From Apostichopus japonicus (lineage: Eukaryota > Echinodermata > Holothuroidea > Aspidochirotida > Stichopodidae), in the NCBI RefSeq assembly GCF_037975245.1, contig NC_092562.1:9093001-9157000 (forward strand): DNA of 64,000 nucleotides, given 5' to 3'. The notes under the pieces are model-generated. The model had not been told where the DNA came from, did no database searches, and saw nothing but the letters and a program-made list of their open reading frames with translations. A program made the translations under genes and the position numbers. Below, piece after piece: positions 1-12,721 of the stretch (its first letter is position 1; each line of letters opens with the position of its first letter).

Positions 1-1343
1 AACTACTTTGTGAATGATGAAGTGCAAAACAAAGAAACATTTTTTCAATTATCAGTACTGAGTGGAGAGCATTTTCTATTCAAATTAATCTATTTCTTTA
101 CTAGCCACTCTGTTTAGCAAACTGGTCTCATATCTGAGATAACAAATAGCCCTTAAATATTGCTTCTTGTGTTTGCAGCCAAAAGGAAAATAAAAATTAT
201 AAAATATGATTGATTGATGTAGGCTTGCCACATACATCTGAGGACACTATGGGGAAAAGCTAATGTCGGGAATGAAAAATGGACATGTAGTTACTGCTCT
301 TACTGAGAGAGATTTCCTGAAGAAATTGCTGTTACATCAACACCGACAGCCGAATTACAAAGCATGATGAACAAATTTGACAAATGCTCTGTATAATGCA
401 AACAACAGCAGAGAACATTTATGCTTGCAAATGTAACATTTATTAATGGCACAACAGTTTTAATCTGTGTTAGGGTGTTAGACAGAAATGTCAACACGGC
501 AGAGACCAACTGGATCTCCTGATGGTTGAAGGAGATTACTTGTGAACAGTACTGAAAACCTTCAGATTTTGGGGATTAAAACCACATCCTAGTAGCAGTT
601 TGTATAAGAAAGAAATGTGTTTTTGAATGTGTTTTGTAAAATGCAGTTAGCAAACAGCAGAGTGAATGCTGTTGTCATGCCCATTGAACTGAATAGCCTT
701 TGTCTTTTTTTCTTGATCTTTTATAATGTTTCAAATAATCTACAGAGAGAAATTACAATTCTTCAAAATAGTTGCACACGTTTTGATGAAATTTTAACTA
801 CATAGAACATTGATGGCTACAGTAAGTAAATTTCTAATCAAGCTTCAAGAATAAATGAATTATAATAGCCAAATTAAAGCCTCAAGTGAAGTTTGTAGTA
901 AAGACTATCCTGATATCATGGACCATTGACTGCGATCCACTTCCTGAACTATAAAGGGAGGGTTTTAGCCAGTCAAAATAAATTGATGAATTCATTTATC
1001 TGTACCTTGAGTGAGGGACAGGATAATGGAATTAGTCTTTCAGCTATCAGTGTGGAATACTTTTCTCTTCAATATAAGTCTTTACATCGTCTACCAGCAA
1101 TATCACTTTGAGATCTCTCTTTTCTCTGTTATGCCAATATTATCAAATAATCAAGATTTGCATGAACAGAGTTGACAGAAACCAGGAGACATGAAAGAAT
1201 GATTGAGGCATGATGAATGATCATAACACTTACTGTTCAGTGTACTACCTGAGTTAACATTAATGTTTATCACATGATATTGTTGAAAGAGACATGAAAA
1301 ACCATTAAATACATCCAATGGCTTCACTTGAAGATTAGCTCAC

Positions 1344-1664
1344 CTCCAGGTAGTACAGCACTACAAACTGCACCTGCATCTTCACCATGACCACAATTGT
1401 CTATTGCTGTGTGACTGCAGCTTAAAAGGTTGCTTTCGTCACCAGTGCATGCTACGTCGTCCATGTGGATTTCCCCAGAGCCTTCACCAAATGTAGCACC
1501 ACCAGGGGCTGAAATTACTCCTGGGAATCCTAACTGACGACATACCACTGCAGCATCGCTGATGTCCCAGAAGTCATCACACACTGTGCCCCACTCTCCG
1601 TTACGATAAATCTCAACTCGACCAGCTGTTTCGTTTCCTCCATTGAGACGAACTGCCCCTTCAT
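1344..1664 (-). CDS. SRCR domain exon, class A (tandem unit 1)
   Basis: The exon runs from acceptor ttccaattcag to donor GTGAGCTA, 107 codons, phase 1-1. It encodes one full SRCR domain: N-terminal [19 protein letters not shown], then [27 protein letters not shown] and CGHGEDAG. Numbering the split Asp as 1, cysteines are at 29, 42, 73, 83, 91 and 101, the six-cysteine (group A) set; by family knowledge they pair 29-91, 42-101 and 73-83. Asp30, Asp31 and Glu95 match the residues that bind a cation in other SRCR domains. An N-E-T glycosylation sequon is at 11-13. The likely role is extracellular ligand binding. The variable loop after Cys83 reads SHTAI. This is the most C-terminal SRCR exon in the window. 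Confidence 0.95.
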
Positions 1665-3268
1665 CTGAATTGGAAAGCACAATAGCGAGTAAACCATTTT
1701 TAACTTTTCAAAGGATCCAGAAAGATTGTACAAGTTTAATAACAACTCTTCTCTAATGTAAATTTCCCTCATTGAGAGGAATGTCGAGATACAGAAGCGA
1801 GACAGATTGTACATGTACTATAACAACTCCTCTGCTATGTGGATTTCCCACATTAAGATGAATCTCAATATACAATTTGATACATGTTTAGGTAAAACGT
1901 TACCATTTGATAGCTACTACTGACACAACTACTTTGTGAATGATGAAGTGCAAAACAAAGAAACATTTTTTCAATTATCAGTACTGAGTGGAGAGCATTT
2001 TCTATTCAAATTAATCTATTTCTTTACTAGCCACTCTGTTTAGCAAACTGGTCTCATATCTGAGATAACAAATAGCCCTTAAATATTGCTTCTTGTGTTT
2101 GCAGCCAAAAGGAAAATAAAAATTATAAAAAAAATATGATTGATTGATGTAGGCTTGCCACATACATCTGAGGACACTATGGGAAAAGCTAATGTCGGGA
2201 ATGAAAAATGGACATGTAGTTACTGCTGTTACTGAGAGAGATTTCCTGAAGAAATTGCTGTTACATCAACACCGACAGCCGAATTACAAAGCATGATGAA
2301 CAAATTTGACAAATGCTCTGTATAATGCAAACCACAGCAGAGAACATTTATGCTTGCAAATGTAACATTTATTAATGGCACAACAGTTTTATCTGTGTTA
2401 GGGTGTTAGACAGAAATGTCAACACGGCAGAGACCAACTGGATCTCCTGATGGTTGAAGGAGATTACTTGTGAACAGTACTGAAAACCTTCAGATTTTGG
2501 GGATTAAAACCACATCCTAGTAGCAGTTTGTATAAGAAAGAAATGTGTTTTTGAATGTGTTTTGTAAAATGCAGTTAGCAAACAGCAGAGTGAATGCTGT
2601 TGTCATGCCCATTGAACTGAATAGCCTTTGTCTTTTTTTCTTGATCTTTTATGTTTCAAATAATCTACAGAGAGAAATTACAATTCTTCAAAATAGTTGC
2701 ACACGTTTTGATGAAATTTTAACTACATAGAACATTGATGGCTACAGTAAGTAAATTTCTAATCAAGCTTCAAGAATAAATGAATTATAATAGCCAAATT
2801 AAAGCCTCAAGTGAAGTTTGTAGTAGGGACTATCCTGATATCATGGACCATTGACTGCGATCCACTTCCTGAACTATAAAGGGAGGGTTTTAGCCAGTCA
2901 AAATAAATTGATGAATTCATTTATCTGTACCTTGAGTGAGGGACAGGATAATGGAATTAGTCTTTCAGCTATCAGTGTGGAATACTTTTCTCTTCAATAT
3001 AAGTCTTTACATCGTCTACCAGCAATATCACTTTGAGATCTCTCTTTTCTCTGTTATGCCAACATTATCAAATAATCAAGATTTGCATGAACAGAGTTGA
3101 CAGAAACCAGGAGACATGAAAGAATGATTGAGGCATGATGAATGATCATAACACTTACTGTTCAGTGTACTACCTGAGTTAACATTAATGTTTATCACAT
3201 GATATTGTTGAAAGAGACATGAAAAACCGTTAAATACATCCAATGGCTTCACTTGAAGATTAGCTCAC

Positions 3269-3589
3269 CTCCAGGTAGTACAGTACTACAAACTGCACCT
3301 GCATCTTCACCATGACCACAATTGTCTATTGCTGTGTGACTGCAGCTTAAAAGGTTGCTTTCGTCACCAGTGCATGCTACGTCGTCCATGTGGATTTCCC
3401 CAGAGCCTTCACCAAATGTAGCACCACCAGGGGCTGAAATTACTCCTGGGAATCCTAACTGACGACATACCACTGCAGCATCGCTGATGTCCCAGAAGTC
3501 ATCACACACTGTGCCCCACTCTCCGTTACGATAAATCTCAACTCGACCAGCTGTTTCGTTTCCTCCATTGAGACGAACTGCCCCTTCAT
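3269..3589 (-). CDS. SRCR domain exon, class A (tandem unit 2)
   Basis: This 107-codon phase 1-1 exon has the same acceptor and GTGAGCTA donor as its tandem neighbours. The protein is identical to the unit 1 domain except near the C-terminus, where CSTV replaces CSAV (Ala103 to Thr). All six cysteines, the NET sequon, the CDD pair and HGEDAG are intact. The near-identity of exon and intron to the flanking units shows very recent duplication or gene conversion. Confidence 0.95.
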
Positions 3590-5193
3590 CTGAATTGGAA
3601 AGCACAATAGCGAGTAAACCATTTTTAACTTTTCAAAGGATCCAGAAAGATTGTACAAGTTTAATAACAACTCTTCTCTAATGTAAATTTCCCTCATTGA
3701 GAGGAATGTCGAGATACAGAAGCGAGACAGATTGTACATGTACTATAACAACTCCTCTGCTATGTGGATTTCCCCCATTAAGATGAATCTCAATATACAA
3801 TTTGATACATGTTTTAGGTAAAACGTTACCATTTGATAGCTACTACTGACACAACTACTTTGTGAATGATGAAGTGCAAAACAAAGAAACATTTTTTCAA
3901 TTATCAGTACTGAGTGGAGAGCATTTTCTATTCAAATTAATCTATTTCTTTACTAGCCACTCTGTTTAGCAAACTGGTCTCATATCTGAGATAACAAATA
4001 GCCCTTAAATATTGCTTCTTGTGTTTGCAGCCAAAAGGAAAATAAAAATTATAAAATATGATTGATTGATGTAGGCTTGCCACATACATCTGAGGACACT
4101 ATGGGAAAAGCTAATGTCGGGAATGAAAAATGGACATGTAGTTACTGCTGTTACTGAGAGAGATTTCCTGAAGAAATTGCTGTTACATCAACACCGACAG
4201 CCGAATTACAAAGCATGATGAACAAATGTGACAAATGCTCTGTATAATGCAAACCACAGCAGAGAACATTTATGCTTGCAAATGTAACATTTATTAATGG
4301 CACAACAGTTTTATCTGTGTTAGGGTGTTAGACAGAAATGTCAACACGGCAGAGACCAACTGGATCTCCTGATGGTTGAAGGAGATTACTTGTGAACAGT
4401 ACTGAAAACCTTCAGATTTTGGGGATTAAAACCACATCCTAGTAGCAGTTTGTATAAGAAAGAAATGTGTTTTTGAATGTGTTTTGTAAAATGCAGTTAG
4501 CAAACAGCAGAGTGAATGCTGTTGTCATGCCCATTGAACTGAATAACCTTTGTCTTTTTTTCTTGATCTTTTATAATGTTTCAAATAATCTACAGAGAGA
4601 AATTACAATTCTTCAAAATAGTTGCACACGTTTTGATGAAATTTTAACTACATAGAACATTGATGGCTACAGTAAGTAAATTTCTAATCAAGCTTCAAGA
4701 ATAAATGAATTATAATAGCCAAACTAAAGCCTCAAGTGAAGTTTGTAGTAAAGACTATCCTGATATCATGGACCATTGACTGCGATCCACTTCCTGAACT
4801 ATAAAGGGAGGGTTTTAGCCAGTCAAAATAAATTGATGAATTCATTTATCTGTACCTTGAGTGAGGGACAGGATAATGGAATTAGTCTTTCAGCTATCAG
4901 TGTGGAATACTTTTCTCTTCAATATAAGTCTTTACATCGTCTACCAGCAATATCACTTTGAGATCTCTCTTTTCTCTGTTATGCCAATATTATCAAATAA
5001 TCAAGATTTGCATGAACAGAGTTGACAGAAACCAGGAGACATGAAAGAATGATTGAGGCATGATGAATGATCATAACACTTACTGTTCAGTGTACTACCT
5101 GGGTTAACATTAATGTTTATCACATGATATTGTTGAAAGAGACATGAAAAACCGTTAAATACATCCAATGGCTTCACTTGAAGATTAGCTCAC

Positions 5194-5514
5194 CTCCAGG
5201 TAGTACAGCACTACAAACTGCACCTGCATCTTCACCATGACCACAATTGTCTATTGCTGTGTGACTGCAGCTTAAAAGGTTGCTTTCGTCACCAGTGCAT
5301 GCTACGTCGTCCATGTGGATTTCCCCAGAGCCTTCACCAAATGTAGCACCACCAGGAGCTGAAATTACTCCTGGGAATCCTAACTGACGACATACCACTG
5401 CAGCATCGCTGATGTCCCAGAAGTCATCACACACTGTGCCCCACTCTCCGTTACGATAAATCTCAACTCGACCAGCTGTTTCGTTTCCTCCATTGAGACG
5501 AACTGCCCCTTCAT
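5194..5514 (-). CDS. SRCR domain exon, class A (tandem unit 3)
   Basis: This 107-codon phase 1-1 exon encodes a protein identical to the unit 1 domain; the only coding difference I noticed is a silent change in the codons before PGGATF (gga versus ggg on the plus strand). Six cysteines, the NET sequon and the putative cation-binding DD...E residues are all present. It sits centrally in the 1925-bp array and shares its intronic flanks with both neighbours. Confidence 0.95.
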
Positions 5515-7118
5515 CTGAATTGGAAAGCACAATAGCGAGTAAACCATTTTTAACTTTTCAAAGGATCCAGAAAGATTGTACAAGTTTAATAACAACTCTT
5601 CTCTAATGTAAATTTCCCTCATTGAGAGGAATGTCGAGATACAGAAGCGAGACAGATTGTACATGTACTATAACAACTCCTCTGCTATGTGGATTTCCCC
5701 CATTAAGATGAATCTCAATATACAATTTGATACATGTTTTAGGTAAAACGTTACCATTTGATAGCTACTACTGACACAACTACTTTGTGAATGATGAAGT
5801 GCAAAACAAAGAAACATTTTTTCAATTATCAGTACTGAGTGGAGAGCATTTTCTATTCAAATTAATCTATTTCTTTACTAGCCACTCTGTTTAGCAAACT
5901 GGTCTCATATCTGAGATAACAAATAGCCCTTAAATATTGCTTCTTGTGTTTGCAGCCAAAAGGAAAATAAAAATTATAAAATATGATTGATTGATGTAGG
6001 CTTGCCACATACATCTGAGGACACTATGGGAAAAGCTAATGTCGGGAATGAAAAATGGACATGTAGTTACTGCTGTTACTGAGAGAGATTTCCTGAAGAA
6101 ATTGCTGTTACATCAACACCGACAGCCGAATTACAAAGCATGATGAACAAATGTGACAAATGCTCTGTATAATGCAAACCACAGCAGAGAACATTTATGC
6201 TTGCAAATGTAACATTTATTAATGGCACAACAGTTTTATCTGTGTTAGGGTGTTAGACAGAAATGTCAACACGGCAGAGACCAACTGGATCTCCTGATGG
6301 TTGAAGGAGATTACTTGTGAACAGTACTGAAAACCTTCAGATTTTGGGGATTAAAACCACATCCTAGTAGCAGTTTGTATAAGAAAGAAATGTGTTTTTG
6401 AATGTGTTTTGTAAAATGCAGTTAGCAAACAGCAGAGTGAATGCTGTTGTCATGCCAATTGAACTGAATAGCCTTTGTCTTTTTTTCTTGATCTTTTATA
6501 ATGTTTCAAATAATCTACAGAGAGAAATTACAATTCTTCAAAATAGTTGCACACGTTTTGATGAAATTTTAACTACATAGAACATTGATGGCTACAGTAA
6601 GTAAATTTCTAATCAAGCTTCAAGAATAAATGAATTATAATAGCCAAATTAAAGCCTCAAGTGAAGTTTGTAGTAAAGACTATCCTGATATCATGGACCA
6701 TTGACTGCGATCCACTTCCTGAACTATAAAGGGAGGGTTTTAGCCAGTCAAAATAAATTGATGAATTCATTTATCTGTACCTTGAGTGAGGGACAGGATA
6801 ATGGAATTAGTCTTTCAGCTATCAGTGTGGAATACTTTTCTCTTCAATATAAGTCTTTACATCGTCTACCAGCAATATCACTTTGAGATCTCTCTTTTCT
6901 CTGTTATGCCAATATTATCAAATAATCAAGATTTGCATGAACAGAGTTGACAGAAACCAGGAGACATGAAAGAATGATTGAGGCATGATGAATGATCATA
7001 ACACTTACTGTTCAGTGTACTACCTGAGTTAACATTAATGTTTATCACATGATATTGTTGAAAGAGACATGAAAAACCATTAAATACATCCAATGGCTTC
7101 ACTTGAAGATTAGCTCAC

Positions 7119-7439
7119 CTCCAGGTAGTACAGCACTACAAACTGCACCTGCATCTTCACCATGACCACAATTGTCTATTGCTGTGTGACTGCAGCTTAA
7201 AAGGTTGCTTTCGTCACCAGTGCATGCTACGTCGTCCATGTGGATTTCCCCAGAGCCTTCACCAAATGTAGCACCACCAGGGGCTGAAATTACTCCTGGG
7301 AATCCTAACTGACGACATACCACTGCAGCATCGCTGATGTCCCAGAAGTCATCACACACTGTGCCCCACTCTCCGTTACGATAAATCTCAACTCGACCAG
7401 CTGTTTCGTTTCCTCCATTGAGACGAACTGCCCCTTCAT
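7119..7439 (-). CDS. SRCR domain exon, class A (tandem unit 4)
   Basis: This 107-codon phase 1-1 exon encodes a protein identical to units 1 and 3. The acceptor (ttccaattcag) and donor (GTGAGCTA) are unchanged. With units 1, 3 and 5 it would put repeated, chemically identical SRCR modules in series, as expected for a polyvalent ligand-binding stretch. That function is inferred from the family. Confidence 0.95.
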
Positions 7440-9042
7440 CTGAATTGGAAAGCACAATAGCGAGTAAACCATTTTTAACTTTTCAAAGGATCCAGAAAGA
7501 TTGTACAAGTTTAATAACAACTCTTCTCTAATGTAAATTTCCCTCATTGAGAGGAATGTCGAGATACAGAAGCGAGACAGATTGTACATGTACTATAACA
7601 ACTCCTCTGCTATGTGGATTTCCCACATTAAGATGAATCTCAATATACAATTTGATACATGTTTAGGTAAAACGTTACCATTTGATAGCTACTACTGACA
7701 CAACTACTTTGTGAATGATGAAGTGCAAAACAAAGAAACATTTTTTCAATTATCAGTACTGAGTGGAGAGCATTTTCTATTCAAATTAATCTATTTCTTT
7801 ACTAGCCACTCTGTTTAGCAAACTGGTCTCATATCTGAGATAACAAATAGCCCTTAAATATTGCTTCTTGTGTTTGCAGCCAAAAGGAAAATAAAAATTA
7901 TAAAATATGATTGATTGATGTAGGCTTGCCACATACATCTGAGGACACTATGGGAAAAGCTAATGTCGGGAATGAAAAATGGACATGTAGTTACTGCTGT
8001 TACTGAGAGAGATTTCCTGAAGAAATTGCTGTTACATCAACACCGACAGCCGAATTACAAAGCATGATGAACAAATTTGACAAATGCTCTGTATAATGCA
8101 AACCACAGCAGAGAACATTTATGCTTGCAAATGTAACATTTATTAATGGCACAACAGTTTTATCTGTGTTAGGGTGTTAGACAGAAATGTCAACACGGCA
8201 GAGACCAACTGGATCTCCTGATGGTTGAAGGAGATTACTTGTGAACAGTACTGAAAACCTTCAGATTTTGGGGATTAAAACCACATCCTAGTAGCAGTTT
8301 GTATAAGAAAGAAATGTGTTTTTGAATGTGTTTTGTAAAATGCAGTTAGCAAACAGCAGAGTGAATTCTGTTGTCATGCCCATTGAACTGAATAGCCTTT
8401 GTCTTTTTTTCTTGATCTTTTATAATGTTTCAAATAATCTACAGAGAGAAATTACAATTCTTCAAAATAGTTGCACACGTTTTGATGAAATTTTAACTAC
8501 ATAGAACATTGATGGCTACAGTAAGTAAATTTCTAATCAAGCTTCAAGAATAAATGAATTATAATAGCCAAATTAAAGCCTCAAGTGAAGTTTGTAGTAA
8601 AGACTATCCTGATATCATGGACCATTGACTGCGCTCCACTTCCTGAACTATAAAGGGAGGGTTTTAGCCAGTCAAAATAAATTGATGAATTCATTTATCT
8701 GTACCTTGAGTGAGGGACAGGATAATGGAATTAGTCTTTCAGCTATCAGTGTGGAATACTTTTCTCTTCAATATAAGTCTTTACATCGTCTACCAGCAAT
8801 ATCACTTTGAGATCTCTCTTTTCTCTGTTATGCCAATATTATCAAATAATCAAGATTTGCATGAACAGAGTTGACAGAAACCAGGAGACATGAAAGAATG
8901 ATTGAGGCATGATGAATGATCATAACACTTACTGTTCAGTGTACTACCTGAGTTAACATTAATGTTTATCACATGATATTGTTGAAAGAGACATGAAAAA
9001 CCGTTAAATACATCCAATGGCTTCACTTGAAGATTAGCTCAC

Positions 9043-9363
9043 CTCCAGGTAGTACAGCACTACAAACTGCACCTGCATCTTCACCATGACCACAATTGTC
9101 TATTGCTGTGTGACTGCAGCTTAAAAGGTTGCTTTCGTCACCAGTGCATGCTACGTCGTCCATGTGGATTTCCCCAGAGCCTTCACCAAATGTAGCACCA
9201 CCAGGAGCTGAAATTACTCCTGGGAATCCTAACTGACGACATACCACTGCAGCATCGCTGATGTCCCAGAAGTCATCACACACTGTGCCCCACTCTCCGT
9301 TACGATAAATCTCAACTCGACCAGCTGTTTCGTTTCCTCCATTGAGACGAACTGCCCCTTCAT
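9043..9363 (-). CDS. SRCR domain exon, class A (tandem unit 5)
   Basis: This 107-codon phase 1-1 exon encodes a protein identical to units 1, 3 and 4. It is the N-terminal-most member of the homogenised array. Past its acceptor side (above position 9400) the intron starts to diverge from the other units, which marks the edge of the homogenised block. Six cysteines, NET and HGEDAG are intact. Confidence 0.95.
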
Positions 9364-11004
9364 CTGAATTGGAAAGCACAATAGCGAGTAAACCATTTTT
9401 AACTTTTCAAAGGATCAAGAAAGATTGTACAAGTTTAATAACAACTCTTCTCTAATGTAAATTTCCCTCATTGAGAGGAATGTCAAGATACAGAAGCGAG
9501 ACAGATTGTTCATGTACTATAAGAACTCCTCTGTTATGTGATTTCCCCCATTAACGATGTACATCAAGAATTAATCTATATCTTTACTAGCCACTCTGTT
9601 TTAGCAAGCTGGTCCCTTATCTGAGATAACAAATAGCTCTTAAATATTGCTTTTTGTGTTTGCAAAAAAATTAAGTTTTAAGCATTTGATTGATTGATGT
9701 AGGCTTGCCAGATAAAAGTGAGGACACTATGGGAAAAGCTAATGTCGGGAATGAAAAATGGACATGTAGTTTCTGCTGTTACTCAGAGAGAGTTCCTGAA
9801 GAATTGCTGTTGTATCACCACCAACAGTAGAATAACAAAGCATGATGAACAAATGTGGCAAATGCTCTGTATATTGCAAACCACAGCAGAGAATGTTTAT
9901 GCTTGCAAATGGGACATTTATTAATGGCACAACAGTTTGATCTGTGTTTGGGTGTAAAACAGAAATTTCACCACAGCAGAGACCAACTGGATCTCCTGAT
10001 GGCCAAAGGAGATTGCTAATGAGAAGTGCTACCAACTTTCAATATTTTTTTTTTATAAAAACCATATCCTAACAGCAGTAATATTCTTTAAAATGCAGTT
10101 AGCAAACAGCAGAGTGATGTTGTCATCATGCCCAATGAACTGAGTAGTCTATGTCTTTTTCATAATCTTTTATAATGTTCCAAATAATAATAACCACAGA
10201 AGACATTGACAGCTACGTGAATTTCTAATCAGGCTTCAAGAATAAATGAATTAAAATAGTAAGCCTAAATCCTCAAGTAAAGCTTCAAACAGCTACCCTG
10301 ATGATACCGTACTGCGATCCACTTCCTGAACTATAAAGGTAGGGTTTTAGCCAATCAAAATAGATTTATACTTTCAATTATCTGTACCTTGAGTGAGGGA
10401 CAGGATAATGAAATGGGTCTTTCAGCTATCAGTGTGGAATACTATTCTCTCCCCCCCCCCTCCCACTCTACCATGCTCTGTGTTGGCCTTAATTAAAGGT
10501 GGTTCTATGTTTCACAGATGATCATCTATTGCCCTGGTTTTGACCATCTCATCTAGAAAACATAGGGAGTCAACGTTTTCATGTGAATTGTAGGCTATGA
10601 AATCATTGAATGATCTCAGGTGCCTTTTTGTTTCTAGTAGTAAACAATCACAGTTAACGTTCAAGCAGTTCTACAACCAGATGACATAAGAAGTAAAATT
10701 GGAATTATTCAGGGCCTTTCTACAAATTCAAGGATAATGCCTGGACATAAAAGAAAATCCAAGGGCTTTTCCGGGGTCGGATTTAAATGTTAATCTGGGG
10801 ACAGCATGTGAAATGGGGACATCTGGACTGGACCCAGGTGACACTTTTTATTGTCTTTTTCGTTTACATCCTATCCTAGCCAGGGCAATTACTTGCTCAA
10901 TTTCAATATAAAATTTGCATATACCAGGAGGCTCTATGTTCATGTGCCACAGCTGTAGAGTCACATGATCTCTTTATGTGTCATTCTCCATTGACAGCAC
11001 TCAC
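9364..11004 (-). other. Intron: A-type repeat sequence then unique DNA
   Basis: From 9364 to about 10449 the sequence is a diverged copy of the A-type intron; the marker strings gaggacactatgggaaaagc and cacttcctgaactataaagg are both present. It then breaks at a run of C (about 10450-10460) into sequence not seen elsewhere in the window, which continues to the divergent SRCR exon at 11005. I see no other coding or RNA feature here. Confidence 0.6.
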
Positions 11005-11325
11005 CTTCTTCATACCCACAAACCACTCCTGCATCTTCAACGTGGTTACAATTCTCCTCCGTCCAAGTGTAAGCCTCACAATCGCGTAAGCGTTCTTCTT
11101 CTCCTTTACAGTTTACGTTGTCAAGGTTGATGCGGCCTACTCCTTCTCCAAAATAGGCTGATAGATGCACAGAAAGAGCTTTATCGAAACCGAGCTCTCG
11201 GCAGACAACGTTGCCGTCTGTTGAATCCCATGAGTCATCACACACAGTTCCCCATTCTCCATCCAAGTAGATTTCCACCCGTCCCGCAGTTTCGTTGCCG
11301 TTAGCTAAACGGACTTGTCCATCCT
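11005..11325 (-). CDS. SRCR domain exon, divergent class X
   Basis: This 107-codon phase 1-1 exon has acceptor catttacag and donor GTGAGTGC. It starts (G)AG-GAT and encodes [19 protein letters not shown], then WGTVCDDSWDSTDGNVVC, RELGFDKALS, FGEGVGRINLDNVNC and NCNHVEDAGVVC. Six cysteines, the NET sequon and the DD...E cation-site residues are kept, but identity to classes A and B is clearly lower: the loop before the fifth cysteine is longer and acidic (EAYTWTEEN) and the linker is GYEEG. It is flanked by about 1 kb of unique DNA rather than the duplicated intron. It is therefore an older domain that has escaped homogenisation. Confidence 0.93.
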
Positions 11326-12382
11326 CTGTAAATGAATGTAAATAATTGAATACTTGCTTTCAAGATGGATGGTCAATCTGATCTGACCACACTCGTCAGA
11401 TCTAAGAAATGTAAGAGCTCACGATGTCAGGTCTCACGCCACCGCCACTAGCAAGCTGGTCCCTTATCTGAGATAACAAATAGCCCTTAAATATTGCTTT
11501 TTGTGTTTGCAAGAGAAAGTTTTAAGCATTTGATTGATTGATGTAGGCTTGCCACATAAAAGTGAGGACACTATGGGAGAAGCTAATGTCGGGAATGAAA
11601 ATGGAGATGTAGTTACTGCTGTTACTATGAGAGCATCCCTTAAGAAATTGCTGTTACATCAACACCAACAGCAGAATAACAAAGCATGATGAACAAATGT
11701 GACAAATGCTCTGTATATTGCAATCCACAGCAGAGAACATTTATGCTTCCAAATGTAACAGTTATTCATGTCACCACAGTTTTATCTGTGTTATGGTGTA
11801 AAACAGAAATGTCACCACAGCAGAGACCAACTGGATCTCCTGATGGCCAATGGAGATTGCTAATGAGAAGTGCTACCAACTTTCAATATTTTTTTTTATA
11901 AAAACCATATCCTAACAGCAGTAATATTCTTTAATGTGCAGTTAGCAAACAGCAGAGTGAATGTTGTCATCATGCCCATTGAACTGAATGTCCTATGCCT
12001 TTTGCATAATCTTTTATAATGTTCCAAATAATAATAACCACAGAAGACATTGACAGCTACATAAATTCTTATCAGGCTTCAAGAATAAATGAATTATAAT
12101 AGCAAAATTAAAGCCTCAAATAAAGCTACAAACATCTACCCTGATGGTACCGCACTGCGATCCACTTCCTGAACTATAAAGGTAGGGTTTTAGCCAGTCA
12201 ATATAGATTTCTACATTCAATTATCTCTACCTTGAGTGAGGGACAGGATAATGAAATGGGTCTTTCAGCTATCAGTGTGGAATACTATTCTCTCCAATAT
12301 AAATAAGTCTTTGCATTATCTACAAGCAATATCATTTGAGATCTCTCTTAGATCCAATGGCTTCACTTGAAGATTAGCTCAC
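11326..12382 (-). other. Intron: unique DNA then A-type repeat sequence
   Basis: Positions 11326-11448 are unique. From 11449 (agcaagctggtcccttatct) the A-type intron sequence resumes and runs to the donor of the next exon. A stretch with the same order of intron markers lies at 9550-10449, so the divergent exon with its private flanks sits where a class A exon would be expected. No additional exon was recognised. Confidence 0.6.
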
Positions 12383-12721
12383 CTGTTGGGGGTGTAGGAG
12401 ATGCAGGTAGCACAGTACTACAAACTACACCTGCATCTTCACCATGACCACAATTGTCTATTTCTACGTGTCCGCAGCTTAAAAGGTTGCTTTCATCACC
12501 AGTGCATTCTACGTCGTCCATGTGAATTTCCCCAGAGCCTTCACCAAATGAAGCACTACCAGGAGCTGAAATGACTCCTGGGAATCCCAACTGACGACAT
12601 ACCACTGCAGCATCGCTGATGTCCCAGAAGTCATCACACACTGTGCCCCACTCTCCGTTACGATAAATCTCAACTCGACCAGCTGTTTCGTTTCCTCCAT
12701 TGAGACGAACTGCCCCTTCAT
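12383..12721 (-). CDS. SRCR domain exon, class A, long Pro-rich linker
   Basis: This 113-codon phase 1-1 exon is 18 bp longer than the array exons because its C-terminal linker reads [10 protein letters not shown] instead of LPGG. The SRCR core matches class A ([29 protein letters not shown]). Differences from the array exons include PGSASFG for PGGATFG, VEC for VAC, and GHVEI in the loop after Cys83. Six cysteines and the NET sequon are intact. The Ser/Thr/Pro linker is a plausible O-glycosylated spacer; this is inferred. Confidence 0.95.

Larger units (their letters stand above)
1..9550. repeat. Five-copy ~1925-bp tandem array, one SRCR exon per unit
   Basis: Unit starts, marked by the same aactactttgtgaatgatg string, fall at about 1, 1927, 3852, 5778 and 7702. 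Each unit holds a 321-bp SRCR exon and about 1.6 kb of intron. Copies differ by only a few substitutions and short indels (for example an extra aaaa near 2128), in introns as well as exons. The last unit starts to diverge near 9405 and loses similarity after about 9545. The window begins inside a unit, so the array may extend further left. The intron parts contain no other supported gene; short open frames in them recur only because the DNA is duplicated. Confidence 0.95.

Noticed and set aside
300-509. Minus-strand cysteine-containing frame in the A-type intron
   Set aside because: It varies in frame and stops between intron copies and has no splice-consistent boundaries.
617-805. Plus-strand 62-codon frame repeated in every tandem unit (also 926-1111 and copies)
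   Set aside because: It recurs only because the intron is duplicated; an in-frame indel at 2545 and frame loss in older copies, with no domain signature, argue against coding.
1530-1814. Minus-strand 94-codon frame overlapping the SRCR exon (and copies)
   Set aside because: It overlaps the SRCR exon in a different frame and crosses its acceptor; it has no domain signature.
1-9550. Regularly spaced repeats as a possible CRISPR array
   Set aside because: The unit is about 1.9 kb, contains an exon with splice sites, and the setting is eukaryotic.
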